64,000 bases of DNA from CAYPZL01 sp964415045. GTDB lineage: Bacteria; Planctomycetota; Phycisphaerae; Sedimentisphaerales; Anaerobacaceae. This document shows, piece by piece, positions 1 through 9,150 of this stretch (position 1 is the first letter of the stretch; each line of letters starts with the position of its first letter). The DNA is taken from assembly GCA_964415045.1 (NCBI GenBank), contig CAYPZL010000006.1:1-64000 (forward strand), written 5' to 3'. The notes under the pieces were generated by a model. That model ran no database searches, had not been told where the DNA came from, and saw only the letters and a program-made list of their open reading frames with translations. The translations under genes were made by a program, and so were the position numbers.

Positions 1-3000
1 GCACCGCGCCGCGCCATCGGCTCGTTCCCTGCGAAGGCCGACCTCCACTTTGAAATGCGATCCTGTCGCGCCGCCGGACCTTGTCGCTAATGAAATGAAC
101 GAATACCTGCAAGTCTTTCGGCGCCGGCTCGTGGGCCTGCCAGTTCATGATGAGCTTGAAGCGGCCGCCGCCGAGATCCTCAATCTCCGTCGCTTCGGGT
201 CGAATGGCGAGCTGGCCCTCCGGGCCGAAGCCTCTCGCGTTGAAGTACCAGTGCCCGGGTCCGCGCGACTGCTCGACGACTCTGCCGTCGATCCTCTCGA
301 TGCTCGATTCGATCGCGCCGTTGCGGGCGTGGTAGCCGTATTGCGGCAGTACCCTGTCCGCCACGCGCCAGTCATTCGACCCACGGTTGACGCAGATCTG
401 GCCGCCCGATTGCCAGTCGATCGTCTGTCTGTGAATGTCACCGTCGGCGAACCGGACGTCCGCGATGCGGTCCAGCGCGATGCTGCGGACGAAATCCTGG
501 GCCAGCCAGTACTTGCGGACGGCGCCCCGGCCGAACCCGCCCCGGTCGATCATCAGGGCGTGGCCTTCGAGCATCTCGGCGCTGATGTAATCGTCGCTTT
601 CGATGCCGTGCTCCTGGCGGCTGCGTCCGCCCTGGTAGCGTCCCGAGTAGCCGACGCCGTGCAGGCTGAACTTGTCGTGCAGCACCGCGTCGTACCACGG
701 GACGCGCTCCCAGTCCGCGCACGCCAGCTTGATGCAGAAGCGCTTGCTCTCGGGCGAGAGCTGCAAATGCTGGCAGTCGGCCCCGTCGAGGTAGCCGATG
801 AGCTGGTCGTGCCCGGCCTCCGACGTCATCGGGGCGTTGTCGCCTAAGTAATCGCGAATCCAGGCGAAGGTCTCGCCCCAGCAGCGGCGCGTCTGGAGCA
901 TCGAGTGGAACGCGCCCTGCTTGTCGTAGTAGTCGAAGCAGCCGATGGACGTGAAGACGTCGATGAAGTAGTGCGTCGGCCTTAGGTTGGGCTTGATGAG
1001 CCTGAGATTGCGCTGGACGAAGGGCATGATGTGGTCGGGCCGCCAGCGGTAGCTCTGGGCGCCCCGGCCTTCGTTGAGCCACGCGCGGACGGGCTGGCCC
1101 TGCTCGGTGAAGCAGACGTGGTCGTAGCTGTAGTCTTCGCAATCGGGGTAGATGTCGATGTAGTTGTCGTGCAGGCCCCAGGGGATGTCGTGCGCGGCGC
1201 AGAGCGTCGCGATTTTCCGCATGTCCTCGGGCGTGCCGAGCGAGGGCAGGGGCGGATAGATGTCGGGCAGGCGGTAGTCGTAGCCCCAGCGCTGCCAGAC
1301 GTGGACGGTCAGGAGCGAGTCGGTCAGGCCGTAGTCGATCATCTTCTGCATGGTCCCGGCGATCTCGGCGTAGCGTCCGCCCCAGATGTCGAACACGAAC
1401 CGTCCGGCCTTGCGCGCCAGGCCCGGCGCGGGGCTCTTGTCGTACAGCGGGCGATACTTCCGCGCGCAGTCAAAGACGCCTTTGGTGCTGGGCACCAGCG
1501 TCATCGTGGCGTCCAGGTGCGTGTGCAGCGCGTACGTGTTGTCGGCGGGATTCACTTCGAGATAGTCCGGCGGATGATCGCAGGCCACCAGCAGCGACAG
1601 GCCCTTCTCGAAGTCGAAGCCGACGTGGCTGGTCGAGAGGTTGTGCCCGCCGAAGCCGGCGCGGAAGGCTCTGGGCTCGACGATGCAGTAGCCGTGCCCA
1701 TAGTAGACGCGCGGGGCTTTCTGATCGAACCGGCCCACGGCGAAGTCCGTGATGCGCTTGGGGCAATCGAGCTTGACGCGCAGGCCGCTCTTGTCCGCCC
1801 GGATGCGCGCGGTCAGCTCGAATTCCTCGTGGCCAAGCTGGAGGGGCTGCCTCATGACCACGGTTTGCCCGGCGGTGTCCCACGTGGCGTCACCCCGCGT
1901 GGCGATGGCGGAAAGGCCCGCGCCGATCTCGTGTCCGAGGACCGAGACCCTGAAGCCGTCGAATACGACGCAGGCGTCCCGGTTCCCAATCGCCAGGACG
2001 GCGTCGCTCAGACCCTCGTCTGCGGGCAGGACGGCGGCGCGATAGCCGCCATCGAGCCGGAGGATGCTACCGCTGCCTGATGTCACCATCCTGGCGGCGT
2101 CGTCGCGCATCTTGTTCCTGGCGGTCTCGGGCATTGGCTGAGGCGGGCGTCCCGCGACGATCACGGGCTCGCCCCAGTAGGACGAGTCGCAGGTGGTGTC
2201 GCGTTTGGGGCCGGGGTGACTTTCCAGACGCAGCAGGATTTGCCTGCCGGCGTAGTCGGACAGGTCGGCTTGGCCGTCCACCCATCGCTTGCTGTCGGTG
2301 TGCCGTTCGAAGAGAACCTCGTCGCCGACCCAGACGCGGAAGGTGACGCCGTCGCTGGGCGGCTCGTCGGCGGTGTGGTCGCGAATCGCATTAGCGAATT
2401 TCAGCGTGATGGGCCGGGTCCGGGGTAGCTTGACGGCGTACTCGGCGAAGATGGTGCCGCCGCCCGGCCTCCAGGGCGGGTGCATCACCAGCGCCCGCTT
2501 CGTTGCGCCGCGCGTGACGGGCGCGACCGCGAAGCTGGCCAATGACTGCGAGGAGGAGCCTCGCCAGCCGGCCGGCATGGTTACCAGCGGCTTGTCGTAG
2601 TACTGCCAGGTGACCCGATGCGTCCGCAGCGACATCAGCGGCAGTGTGCCGGCGCGCGGGACCGTGTTGACGGGCAGCTCGCGCGGCCGCGAAGCGGATA
2701 CGGCCGCTTTCTCGAAATTCGACTCGAAGATCCGCACCGCGTGGGCCGTTCGCTCCTCTCCGTCGTGGCGAAAGCTCGCGTAGACGTGGACGGGATACAG
2801 GGCGGACGGAGCACCCCGGCCGGCGGCGATTTGGAACATGGCCTTCACCTTTTGCCTGGCGCCGATCCGGACCTGCTTCCGGCTTTCACCGACAGCATGC
2901 CACTCATCGACGAGGTCGTCGAGACGAAGCTCGACTTCCAGCGGACGCGCGGCGGCGTTCTCCAGGACGACCGATACCGCGTAGGGTGTGTCGAATTGCG

Positions 3001-3127
3001 TAACCTGACCTACCTCTTCGATGACGAGCGTGAGCGGGTCTTCTTTGACCGAGTGCCCGTCGAACGCGGCCGCCGGACTCGTGGCCCAGAGGGCAAGAAA
3101 CCCTATCGCGACGATTTGGTTTCCCAT
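1..3127 (-). CDS. Large secreted glycoside-hydrolase-like protein (3' end outside window)
   Basis: The frame is open from an ATG at 3127 to the left edge, giving 1,042 codons without a stop, so the C terminus is missing. AAAAGG lies just before the start. Residues 1-21 form a signal peptide ending near SPAAAF, so the protein is exported. Residues about 245-322 look like a carbohydrate-binding jelly roll, ending in a YWGEPVIV segment. From about residue 565 the sequence looks like a TIM barrel: FDIWGGRYAEI, then HVWQRWGYDY, then PWGLHDNYIDIYPD, and later TSEAGHDQLIGYLDGADC with acidic residues that could be catalytic. These features recall DUF5696/GH101-like hydrolases, but I cannot assign a family or substrate with certainty. 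It begins 20 nt after the GH5-like gene and is the last gene seen in a leftward carbohydrate-degradation operon. Confidence 0.8.
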   Translation of the reverse strand, partial: MGNQIVAIGFLALWATSPAAAFDGHSVKEDPLTLVIEEVGQVTQFDTPYAVSVVLENAAARPLEVELRLDDLVDEWHAVGESRKQVRIGARQKVKAMFQIAAGRGAPSALYPVHVYASFRHDGEERTAHAVRIFESNFEKAAVSASRPRELPVNTVPRAGTLPLMSLRTHRVTWQYYDKPLVTMPAGWRGSSSQSLASFAVAPVTRGATKRALVMHPPWRPGGGTIFAEYAVKLPRTRPITLKFANAIRDHTADEPPSDGVTFRVWVGDEVLFERHTDSKRWVDGQADLSDYAGRQILLRLESHPGPKRDTTCDSSYWGEPVIVAGRPPQPMPETARNKMRDDAARMVTSGSGSILRLDGGYRAAVLPADEGLSDAVLAIGNRDACVVFDGFRVSVLGHEIGAGLSAIATRGDATWDTAGQTVVMRQPLQLGHEEFELTARIRADKSGLRVKLDCPKRITDFAVGRFDQKAPRVYYGHGYCIVEPRAFRAGFGGHNLSTSHVGFDFEKGLSLLVACDHPPDYLEVNPADNTYALHTHLDATMTLVPSTKGVFDCARKYRPLYDKSPAPGLARKAGRFVFDIWGGRYAEIAGTMQKMIDYGLTDSLLTVHVWQRWGYDYRLPDIYPPLPSLGTPEDMRKIATLCAAHDIPWGLHDNYIDIYPDCEDYSYDHVCFTEQGQPVRAWLNEGRGAQSYRWRPDHIMPFVQRNLRLIKPNLRPTHYFIDVFTSIGCFDYYDKQGAFHSMLQTRRCWGETFAWIRDYLGDNAPMTSEAGHDQLIGYLDGADCQHLQLSPESKRFCIKLACADWERVPWYDAVLHDKFSLHGVGYSGRYQGGRSRQEHGIESDDYISAEMLEGHALMIDRGGFGRGAVRKYWLAQDFVRSIALDRIADVRFADGDIHRQTIDWQSGGQICVNRGSNDWRVADRVLPQYGYHARNGAIESSIERIDGRVVEQSRGPGHWYFNARGFGPEGQLAIRPEATEIEDLGGGRFKLIMNWQAHEPAPKDLQVFVHFISDKVRRRDRIAFQSGGRPSQGTSRWRGAV

Positions 3128-3147
3128 AAGCCTTTTTCCCGTGTCGG

Positions 3148-5766
3148 TTATTGCGTACTGCGTTCGAGCAGATACCACATCGTTTCATATTCGCCCGAGA
3201 GCGAAAGGACGGTACGGCCGTTCTCCTGCGCCAGGGGTACACGCTGCTTGGGCGATCCGTCGGGCGCCAGGGCGTGACACGTCCACCGGTCCTTAGGCAG
3301 AGTCACCTTGCCCCGAACGGTCTCGATCCGCACGGGTGCCTCGCCCCAGTTGCGTCCCACCGTCCGCCGATCCGCCGAGAACTGCATCCCCGTGTTCTCG
3401 ACGCGCCCGCAGGCGGTGACGAGGATCGTACTGCCGTAGTCCAACGGCGTCACCGTCAGTGCCACGAACTCGGGGGACTGGATACGCACCCGCCCATCGG
3501 TCGCGCCGCCGAAGCGCCCGGCATGGCCGGTATAGACCTGTGCCTGAGGAGCGATCGCCTGATATAGACCTTGCGCGTTTTCGTCGACGGACCAGCGGAG
3601 TTTTGTCCGGCCGTCCCCAACGTCGTCCACTTCGACGGGTGCGTGTATACACGACAGCCGCCACTGTCGCTCCAGCATGGATTCGCGCGTGAACCCGTAC
3701 CCGGCATGGGTCAGGATGCCAAGCATGTCCCGGCCGTGCTGAAGGTGAAGCTTGGCCAGTTGCGCGACGGGGTCGCCGACGCTCGTGATGCGTACAGACG
3801 CGGGGCGCGAAAGCGGTCTGATTCTTCTCTGGCGGAAGATGGCGGTGCCGGCGCGGATGAAGCCCCATTTGGCGGGGTTGGTGTCCATGTCGAAGAAGCC
3901 GCTCATCATCTCGCGGTCCCAGGCGTCGGTGGCGTGGGAGTAGGTGAAGAGCCAGAGGCCGTCCCAAGCCTGGGCGGCGGCGAAGGAGGCGAGCATGGGG
4001 ACGCACTCGGCCTGGGCATCCAGCGGGGCCGGGTGGTTGTACTCGCTGACGGTAAACGGCTTGCCGGCGAGCCTCTCGGCCCCCAGGCGAAAGAGCGTGG
4101 CCTGCTCGGGATAATCGGTCATCGGTTTCTGTTCGATGGTCCAGTTGCCCTGGTCCCAGGGCCGCCCCGGGAAACGCGGGTGCTGCCAGTAGGCGTGGGC
4201 GTCGATGAAGTCCATGCCGCTCTGGGCGTAGAGGCCGAGCGGCCCGAAGACGATCGTGCCAGTCACGAGGGCCCCGCAGCCGAGGTCGTTCCTGATGTAC
4301 GACCGCATGTCGTCGAAGTAGGCCTTCTCCGTCTCAGCCAAAAATACCATGCGGTCTCGAATGCGCGGCGCCGCGGTGTTTTCCCGGAAGAGTTTCACCG
4401 TGCCGGCATCGAGTGATTCGTCGCGGGCCAGGGCGACCTGCCCGCCGGGGCGTAGCGAGACGCGGGCGAGCTGGAACCCCGTGGCCTCGCCGCTGAAGGC
4501 AAAGCTGATGCGCGCGTTGGCGTCGTCGGCGGTTGCCACGAAGCCGAAGGTGAGTTTCTTCGATTCGGGCCCGAGCTCGATGCGCCGGGACAGACCGAGG
4601 TTGCCCCACGGGTCGTGGGCCTGGCTGACGCCGCAACTGATCCTGCGCGGGCGCTCGCTGGAGGCCTCGAACGAGACCGTGTAGTACTGCCCCTGCTTTA
4701 CGGCGAAGCCTCCCTGCGTCAGTTGCAGGTGCCATTCCGTCTCGTCGGCTCTGGCGATTTCCACCTGTACGGCGTCACGACGCCGACCGCGCGGTTGCGA
4801 AACCGAAGCGCGGCACTCGGCGTGCCGCTCCAGGTTCCAGTGCTCGGGCGTGCCATTGTCCCAACGGGCGAAGTTGCCGTTGCGAAGTACGTCCGGTCCG
4901 AGCGGCTGCGTGCCCTTGGCCCAGGCGGCGCGCAGGGCCTGCTGCGATTGGTATCGTCGTTTGAGCCAGTCGTTGAACCGGCCCTGGAGGATTTTGGCGT
5001 AGTAGGGGGGCAGCTCGCGGAGTCTCTTTTCGCCGTCCCACATGAAGAAGCTGTCCTCGTTGGTGATCTCGACGAAGGCGACGGCGGGGTCGTCGGCGTA
5101 GCGGACCTTGCGGTAGGGGTTGACGTGCGTCAGCAACTCGCGGGCGTATCGCTTCTGCGCATCGATCAGCGCCGGTGTGAAGATGCCGATGACCTTGTCA
5201 TAATTGCTGTTCGTCTTGGGCAGGTCGAGGTACTGGCTGTGGGTGCGGCCCACGTGCAGGTTGATATTCACCCAGATGCCGCGTTTGGCTAACTCGTTGA
5301 TGAAATAATCCAGCCGGTCCAGGGCCTCGGGCTCGATGGTCCGCCCGTCTTTGGCGTTCCAGATGCCCCAGGGCCAGCGGGAGGTGTCCATGTGGTGACA
5401 CCGCACGGAATTGATCCCGGCCGCCGCCAGGCGGGCCGCGACGTGCGGAGCGTCCTGGTGGGTGGGGAAGTTGGCGCCGAAGCAGAGGTTCATGCCCCAG
5501 ATGCGGACCGGTTTGCCGTCGTGGAGGAAGCGTTTGTCAGCGGTCAGACGCTGCGCGTCCGTCGTGATCGGTTCCCAATCGGCGATCCAGATCGTCTCCT
5601 GCGGGTCGATCCGCGAGGGGATGACAAAGGGTGCGAATTCCTGACCCCGTGCGGCGTGGCCCGCCAGGCAGTTGAGGCCCGCGAGTGCCGCGACCAAACG
5701 CAGCACTGCGTTCGTCCTCCGGGTCGAAGGCGCAGCAGCGCCTACCCGGCTGTATCTGAACTTCAT
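3148..5766 (-). CDS. Secreted GH5-like glycoside hydrolase with inserted carbohydrate-binding domain
   Basis: The protein has 872 residues from the ATG at 5766, which has a GAGGAG ribosome site; the frame extends upstream but without signal-like sequence. Residues 1-42 are a signal peptide ending near GHAARGQ. Residues 75-280 are the first part of a clan GH-A barrel, with MNLCFGANF, SVRCHHMD and ITNED (N236-E237, the expected acid/base pair). Residues about 294-440 form a CBM4/9-like beta sandwich starting LRNGNFARWDNG. The barrel then resumes, and TVSEYN puts the likely nucleophile at E575. The C terminus is a beta-rich domain. It should cleave beta-linked polysaccharide outside the cytoplasm. 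It lies 40 nt after the pectate lyase gene and 20 nt before the next hydrolase, so the three are probably one transcript. The exact GH5 subfamily and substrate are unknown. Confidence 0.88.
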   Translation of the reverse strand: MKFRYSRVGAAAPSTRRTNAVLRLVAALAGLNCLAGHAARGQEFAPFVIPSRIDPQETIWIADWEPITTDAQRLTADKRFLHDGKPVRIWGMNLCFGANFPTHQDAPHVAARLAAAGINSVRCHHMDTSRWPWGIWNAKDGRTIEPEALDRLDYFINELAKRGIWVNINLHVGRTHSQYLDLPKTNSNYDKVIGIFTPALIDAQKRYARELLTHVNPYRKVRYADDPAVAFVEITNEDSFFMWDGEKRLRELPPYYAKILQGRFNDWLKRRYQSQQALRAAWAKGTQPLGPDVLRNGNFARWDNGTPEHWNLERHAECRASVSQPRGRRRDAVQVEIARADETEWHLQLTQGGFAVKQGQYYTVSFEASSERPRRISCGVSQAHDPWGNLGLSRRIELGPESKKLTFGFVATADDANARISFAFSGEATGFQLARVSLRPGGQVALARDESLDAGTVKLFRENTAAPRIRDRMVFLAETEKAYFDDMRSYIRNDLGCGALVTGTIVFGPLGLYAQSGMDFIDAHAYWQHPRFPGRPWDQGNWTIEQKPMTDYPEQATLFRLGAERLAGKPFTVSEYNHPAPLDAQAECVPMLASFAAAQAWDGLWLFTYSHATDAWDREMMSGFFDMDTNPAKWGFIRAGTAIFRQRRIRPLSRPASVRITSVGDPVAQLAKLHLQHGRDMLGILTHAGYGFTRESMLERQWRLSCIHAPVEVDDVGDGRTKLRWSVDENAQGLYQAIAPQAQVYTGHAGRFGGATDGRVRIQSPEFVALTVTPLDYGSTILVTACGRVENTGMQFSADRRTVGRNWGEAPVRIETVRGKVTLPKDRWTCHALAPDGSPKQRVPLAQENGRTVLSLSGEYETMWYLLERSTQ

Positions 5767-5806
5767 GATCGTCTCCTCAAAGTCAACAATCTTCCCTCGT
5801 GCGGTA

Positions 5807-7204
5807 CTATCTCGGGAGCCGCCCGGGGTCCGGCTGCGGCTCCGCTCGTCTGCGGGCCAGCCAATTGAGATACTCCTCGACGTTGGTGTATCCGTCTGCA
5901 TCCCGGTCGGCGGCTCCATCGGACCCGTCGTCGGGATCCAGTGCATGTCGGGCTTCCCAGAAATCGGGCATGCCGTCGTGGTCGCGATCCGCCCGGGCAG
6001 GTACGGACTCTAATTCCGGCCAGCCGCCGACCTCCTCCTGGCTGCTAATAATCCCGCCCGTGCCATGCGTGACATCCTTGATGATCCGTTGATCCACGGC
6101 GTCGCGCCGGGGCAGGCTCGCTCCGCCATGAAGCAGCACCGCGCCAAATGCATCCCTGGCGTCCTGGGTAATGATTGGTCCGGTCTCGAACGGTTCCGAC
6201 TGTTTGTAGGCGGCGATCTGTTCTGGGGTCCAGTCGGGGAATCTCACCTGGGACCACGGATCGTCCGGCAGGGCGTGGTCGTAATAATTCCCCGCGAAGT
6301 AGCCCCGGTTGTAGGGCGATCCTTCCTGGTAGGCTTTACCCCGCGCGGAGGAATTCGGTCCGGGGATCAGGTAGTTGCCCACGTAGTTGAGCTTGGTGAC
6401 GCTCTCGCGGTCGGCGTTGTAGCCGGCGTGAGAGCCGGCCCAGTTGTAGATGACGTTGTTGCGAAAATCCAGCAGCAGGCCGTCCGGGTCCTCCGTGTGG
6501 GGGTTGTGGTTGTCGTAGTTGCCCGGGCGGGGGTTGCGGCCGCGATTGTGGGCGTACAGATTGTGGTGATAGCTGTATCGGGCCCCGTGGCATCCGCGTA
6601 TCAGGGAGCCGAAGCCGTGGTTTTCGGGATTCAGCGCCTCGGTGATGAAACACCACTGCACCGTGACCTCGCTCAGGCCGGGCTCGCCCGTCGAGGAGGA
6701 CAGCACCTCGTCCAGGCTCCAACTCGCCGAGCAGTGGTCCACGATGATGTGACGTCCGGAGCCGATGCTGATGGCGTCGCCGCCGCGTCCCTGGTCGCCC
6801 AGACGGCACCGCAGAAAGCGAACCACCACGTGGTCGGCGCCGATGCCCAGGCTTGCGTCGCGCAGGCAGATGCCGTCTCCCGGGGCACTCTGGCCTGCGA
6901 TGGTGATGTAAGGGTTGCGGATCGTCAGGCTCGATTCGAGCTCGATGGTCCCCGATACGCGAAAGACGACGATCCGGGGGCCCTCGGCCTCGACGGCGGC
7001 GCGCAGACTGCCCGCTCCCGAATCGCCGAGATGCGTGACCTCGTAGACCTTCCCGCCGCGCCCGCCGCGCGCGAAGGCCCCGAAACCCTCGGCGCCGGGA
7101 AACGCCGGTATTGGCCGGGCCTGTAATGTGCCTGCCAGCAGAAGAACCAGGACGCACGCCCGTAGCGGAAATGCTGCCGAACGCAAGACAAGACCTTTGT
7201 TCAT
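5807..7204 (-). CDS. Secreted pectate lyase-like polysaccharide lyase with C-terminal calcium-binding repeats
   Basis: The start at 7204 gives 465 residues with a clear signal peptide (1-29, ending TLQARP); the open frame upstream has no signal-like character. Mature sequence opens with FPGAEGFGAFARGGRGGKVY, the usual beginning of bacterial pectate lyases of the PL1 type. Beta-helix rungs follow: TIAGQSAPGDGICLRD, VVVRFLRCRLGD, IIVDHCSASWSLDE. These match the fold and the Ca/active-site strip of the family. The last 60 residues carry two DxDxDG-type loops (DRDHDGMPDFWE and DRDADGYTNVEEYLNWL), like TSP3/EF-hand repeats seen in secreted planctomycete enzymes. First gene of the three-gene operon. 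The reaction would be eliminative cleavage of polygalacturonate or a similar uronan; the substrate is inferred. Confidence 0.9.
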   Translation of the reverse strand: MNKGLVLRSAAFPLRACVLVLLLAGTLQARPIPAFPGAEGFGAFARGGRGGKVYEVTHLGDSGAGSLRAAVEAEGPRIVVFRVSGTIELESSLTIRNPYITIAGQSAPGDGICLRDASLGIGADHVVVRFLRCRLGDQGRGGDAISIGSGRHIIVDHCSASWSLDEVLSSSTGEPGLSEVTVQWCFITEALNPENHGFGSLIRGCHGARYSYHHNLYAHNRGRNPRPGNYDNHNPHTEDPDGLLLDFRNNVIYNWAGSHAGYNADRESVTKLNYVGNYLIPGPNSSARGKAYQEGSPYNRGYFAGNYYDHALPDDPWSQVRFPDWTPEQIAAYKQSEPFETGPIITQDARDAFGAVLLHGGASLPRRDAVDQRIIKDVTHGTGGIISSQEEVGGWPELESVPARADRDHDGMPDFWEARHALDPDDGSDGAADRDADGYTNVEEYLNWLARRRAEPQPDPGRLPR

Positions 7205-7760
7205 GCGAGTGACCCTTTCTGAATCTGCGGATCGATGCGAGTTTACTGCACGGGCAGCCAGACGGACATCTCCGCCAGGGTGCGCATCACGTTGGTCGGG
7301 CGGCAGAATCTGGAACAGGCCGAAAACCATTCGGGCTATGGTGTCGCGCGTCATGGATCCATCTCCGATAACATCCTTGGTCATGCTATTACCAGATTGC
7401 AGGATTGCCTTCAACCGAAAAACGCCGCGCATCGCGGAGTCTCGCACGCACAAAACGTTGTTTGCCGACGTCCGGGCGGGCGTTCGCATCGATTTGGGTC
7501 AAGGCCCGAGAATAACTGCTGAATCGATAGAAATAACCTTGCTCTTCGGCCCGGAAGGCGCAAAATATTCAGTTTCTCGAAGCCAACTGCTGAACTGTGG
7601 AGCGATTGGCCGAATATAATAATGAGCCGGACCGGTGCGGCGTGGAAGATCGCAGCAGGTGCCTGCGTCGTCGTCGCCGGAGCGGAACGCAGTACTTCAC
7701 AGGAAGTGAAGGAGGGGCCGGACGAGGAAACCGACCCTTTGCAAGATAAGGAGCACAAGG
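7205..7760. other. Intergenic region, divergent, no gene recognised
   Basis: About 556 bases separate the start of the leftward lyase operon from the rightward small gene at 7761. Overlapping open frames here have no coherent protein character. The ten-base word aactgctgaa occurs twice (near 7515 and 7585). Both promoters of the divergent genes should be here, but I could not place them with confidence. Confidence 0.5.
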
Positions 7761-7979
7761 ATGACTGCTACCACCGTGGCACCGAAACGCATGACGATAC
7801 CCGAGATTCGAGCCAAGGCCAAGGCCCTTGGCATCACGCCCGGCAAGATGAAGAAAGCGGACCTGATTCACGCGATCCAGACCGCCGAAGGATGCACACC
7901 CTGTTACGGCCGGTCGAACGGCGACTGTCCGTGGACCCAGTGCTGTTGGAGAGCCGACTGCTTCAAGACAAACGCATAG
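7761..7979 (+). CDS. Small SAP/Rho-N-like protein with a C-terminal cysteine cluster
   Basis: A 72-residue protein with an AAGGAG site nine bases before ATG. Residues 11-43 (MTIPEIRAKAKALGITPGK, then MKKADLIHAIQTAEG) match the helix-extended-helix pattern of SAP and Rho N-terminal domains, which bind nucleic acid. Residues 45-68 hold five cysteines in CTPC, DCPW, QCC and DCF, enough to bind a metal. Such short proteins occur in several environmental phyla and their role is unknown. It is flanked by leftward genes, so it is probably transcribed alone. Confidence 0.8.
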   Translation: MTATTVAPKRMTIPEIRAKAKALGITPGKMKKADLIHAIQTAEGCTPCYGRSNGDCPWTQCCWRADCFKTNA

Positions 7980-8139
7980 GTGCCTCCCGACGGCGGTTTT
8001 CTGGAAGAGGGACTGCTCCGGTCAGTGATTCGCAGCACAGAGTTCCTCTTTGTTCCCAGGCGATGTGATCGTTGTGCGCCCGGCAGGAGGGTGCAGACGC
8101 CGGAAGGGGTCTGCCCGACACAGGCGGTTTGGAGGCGGG

Positions 8140-9147
8140 CTACTCGTGTCGGCGCAGGGCGAGATGGATGATCTTGTCGATCAGGGCTTCGTACTCGATG
8201 CCGGCGCGGTGCGCGGCTTCGGCGACCTCTTCACCGTAGGCGATGTCGGGGTTGGGGTTGGCCTCAAGAATAACGAGCTTGTTATCCGGCGTCAGACGCA
8301 GGTCGATGCGTCCGTAGTCCTGGAGTTGGAGAATGCGATAGGCGCGCTTGCAGACCCGCTCGATGTTCTTGAACACGGCCGGATCGATCTCGGCGAAGCC
8401 GAACGTGATCTGCCATTTCTCCCGGTACGCGTCGTCCCATTTGCACTTGTACGTCAGGATCATCGGGCCTTCGTTGCCGTCGGCGTTGAAGAAGCACTCG
8501 CGCGGCGGCAGGACGGTGAGCCGCTTGTTGCCGATCACGGTGACGTACAGCTCGCGGCCTTCGATGTATTCCTCCGCGATGGCGGCCTGCTTCCAGCGTT
8601 CGTGGATGAATTCCACGCGCTGCCGCAACGCGTCGGCGTCAGAGACGATTGAGGCGTTGGAGATGCCTTCGGAGCTGTCCTCGAAGGCGGGCTTGACGAT
8701 CAGCGGGAAGGGGAGCTTTTTCGGGATGCGGATCGCACGATTGTACGGCAGCGAGAGGAAATTCGGCACGCGGATCTTGTGCAGCGTGAGCAGTTGTTTG
8801 CAGAGCCGTTTGTCGCGACAGAGCAGCAGTCCCATGGCGCCGGCCCCGGTGAAGGGAATATCCAGCATCTCCAGCAGGGCGGCGATGTTCTTGTCCAGCC
8901 GGCGGTCCCCACAGAATTGCTCGGTGAGGTTGAACGCCAGGTCGGGGTCCTCTTCGGTCAATCGGGTGATGACCGAGGCGACGTCGTAGTCGGCGGCCAG
9001 GACGGAGACGCGATGGCCCAGCGCCCGCAGCGCCTCGCACACGTGGTATTCGGTGATGGGCGTGCTCGGGGGATTCCGGAACTGGGGATCGTCCGGCGGG
9101 ACCGTGGCCGGGTCCACCAGAACAACGATGGTAAGTCGGCGGCTCAT
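8140..9147 (-). CDS. ATP-grasp ligase related to D-alanine--D-alanine ligase
   Basis: 335 residues, close to the usual size of Ddl enzymes (300-370). It shows the ATP-grasp order: an N-terminal substrate domain with NLTEQFCGDRRLDKNIAALL and PFTGAGAMGLLLCRDK, a central domain with PLIVKPAFEDSSEGIS (glycine loop and lysine for ATP), EEYIEGRELYVTVIGN, and a C-terminal metal site with DYGRIDLRLTPDN and EANPNPD. The enzyme should join a carboxylate to an amine using ATP. It starts three bases after the stop of the metallopeptidase gene, so the two are translated from one message. That pairing, rather than a mur cluster, argues for a specialised amide-forming role instead of peptidoglycan synthesis; this is inference. 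Confidence 0.85.
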   Translation of the reverse strand: MSRRLTIVVLVDPATVPPDDPQFRNPPSTPITEYHVCEALRALGHRVSVLAADYDVASVITRLTEEDPDLAFNLTEQFCGDRRLDKNIAALLEMLDIPFTGAGAMGLLLCRDKRLCKQLLTLHKIRVPNFLSLPYNRAIRIPKKLPFPLIVKPAFEDSSEGISNASIVSDADALRQRVEFIHERWKQAAIAEEYIEGRELYVTVIGNKRLTVLPPRECFFNADGNEGPMILTYKCKWDDAYREKWQITFGFAEIDPAVFKNIERVCKRAYRILQLQDYGRIDLRLTPDNKLVILEANPNPDIAYGEEVAEAAHRAGIEYEALIDKIIHLALRRHE

Positions 9148-9150
9148 GAA

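Noticed and set aside
50..3277. Plus-strand open frames at 50-847, 1031-2080 and 2618-3277
   Set aside because: They oppose a minus-strand frame that is open from 3127 to the edge and encodes a coherent secreted hydrolase.
7622..8068. 148-codon open frame overlapping the small SAP-like gene
   Set aside because: Different frame, polar random composition, no ribosome site; the 72-residue product at 7761 is clearly the real gene.
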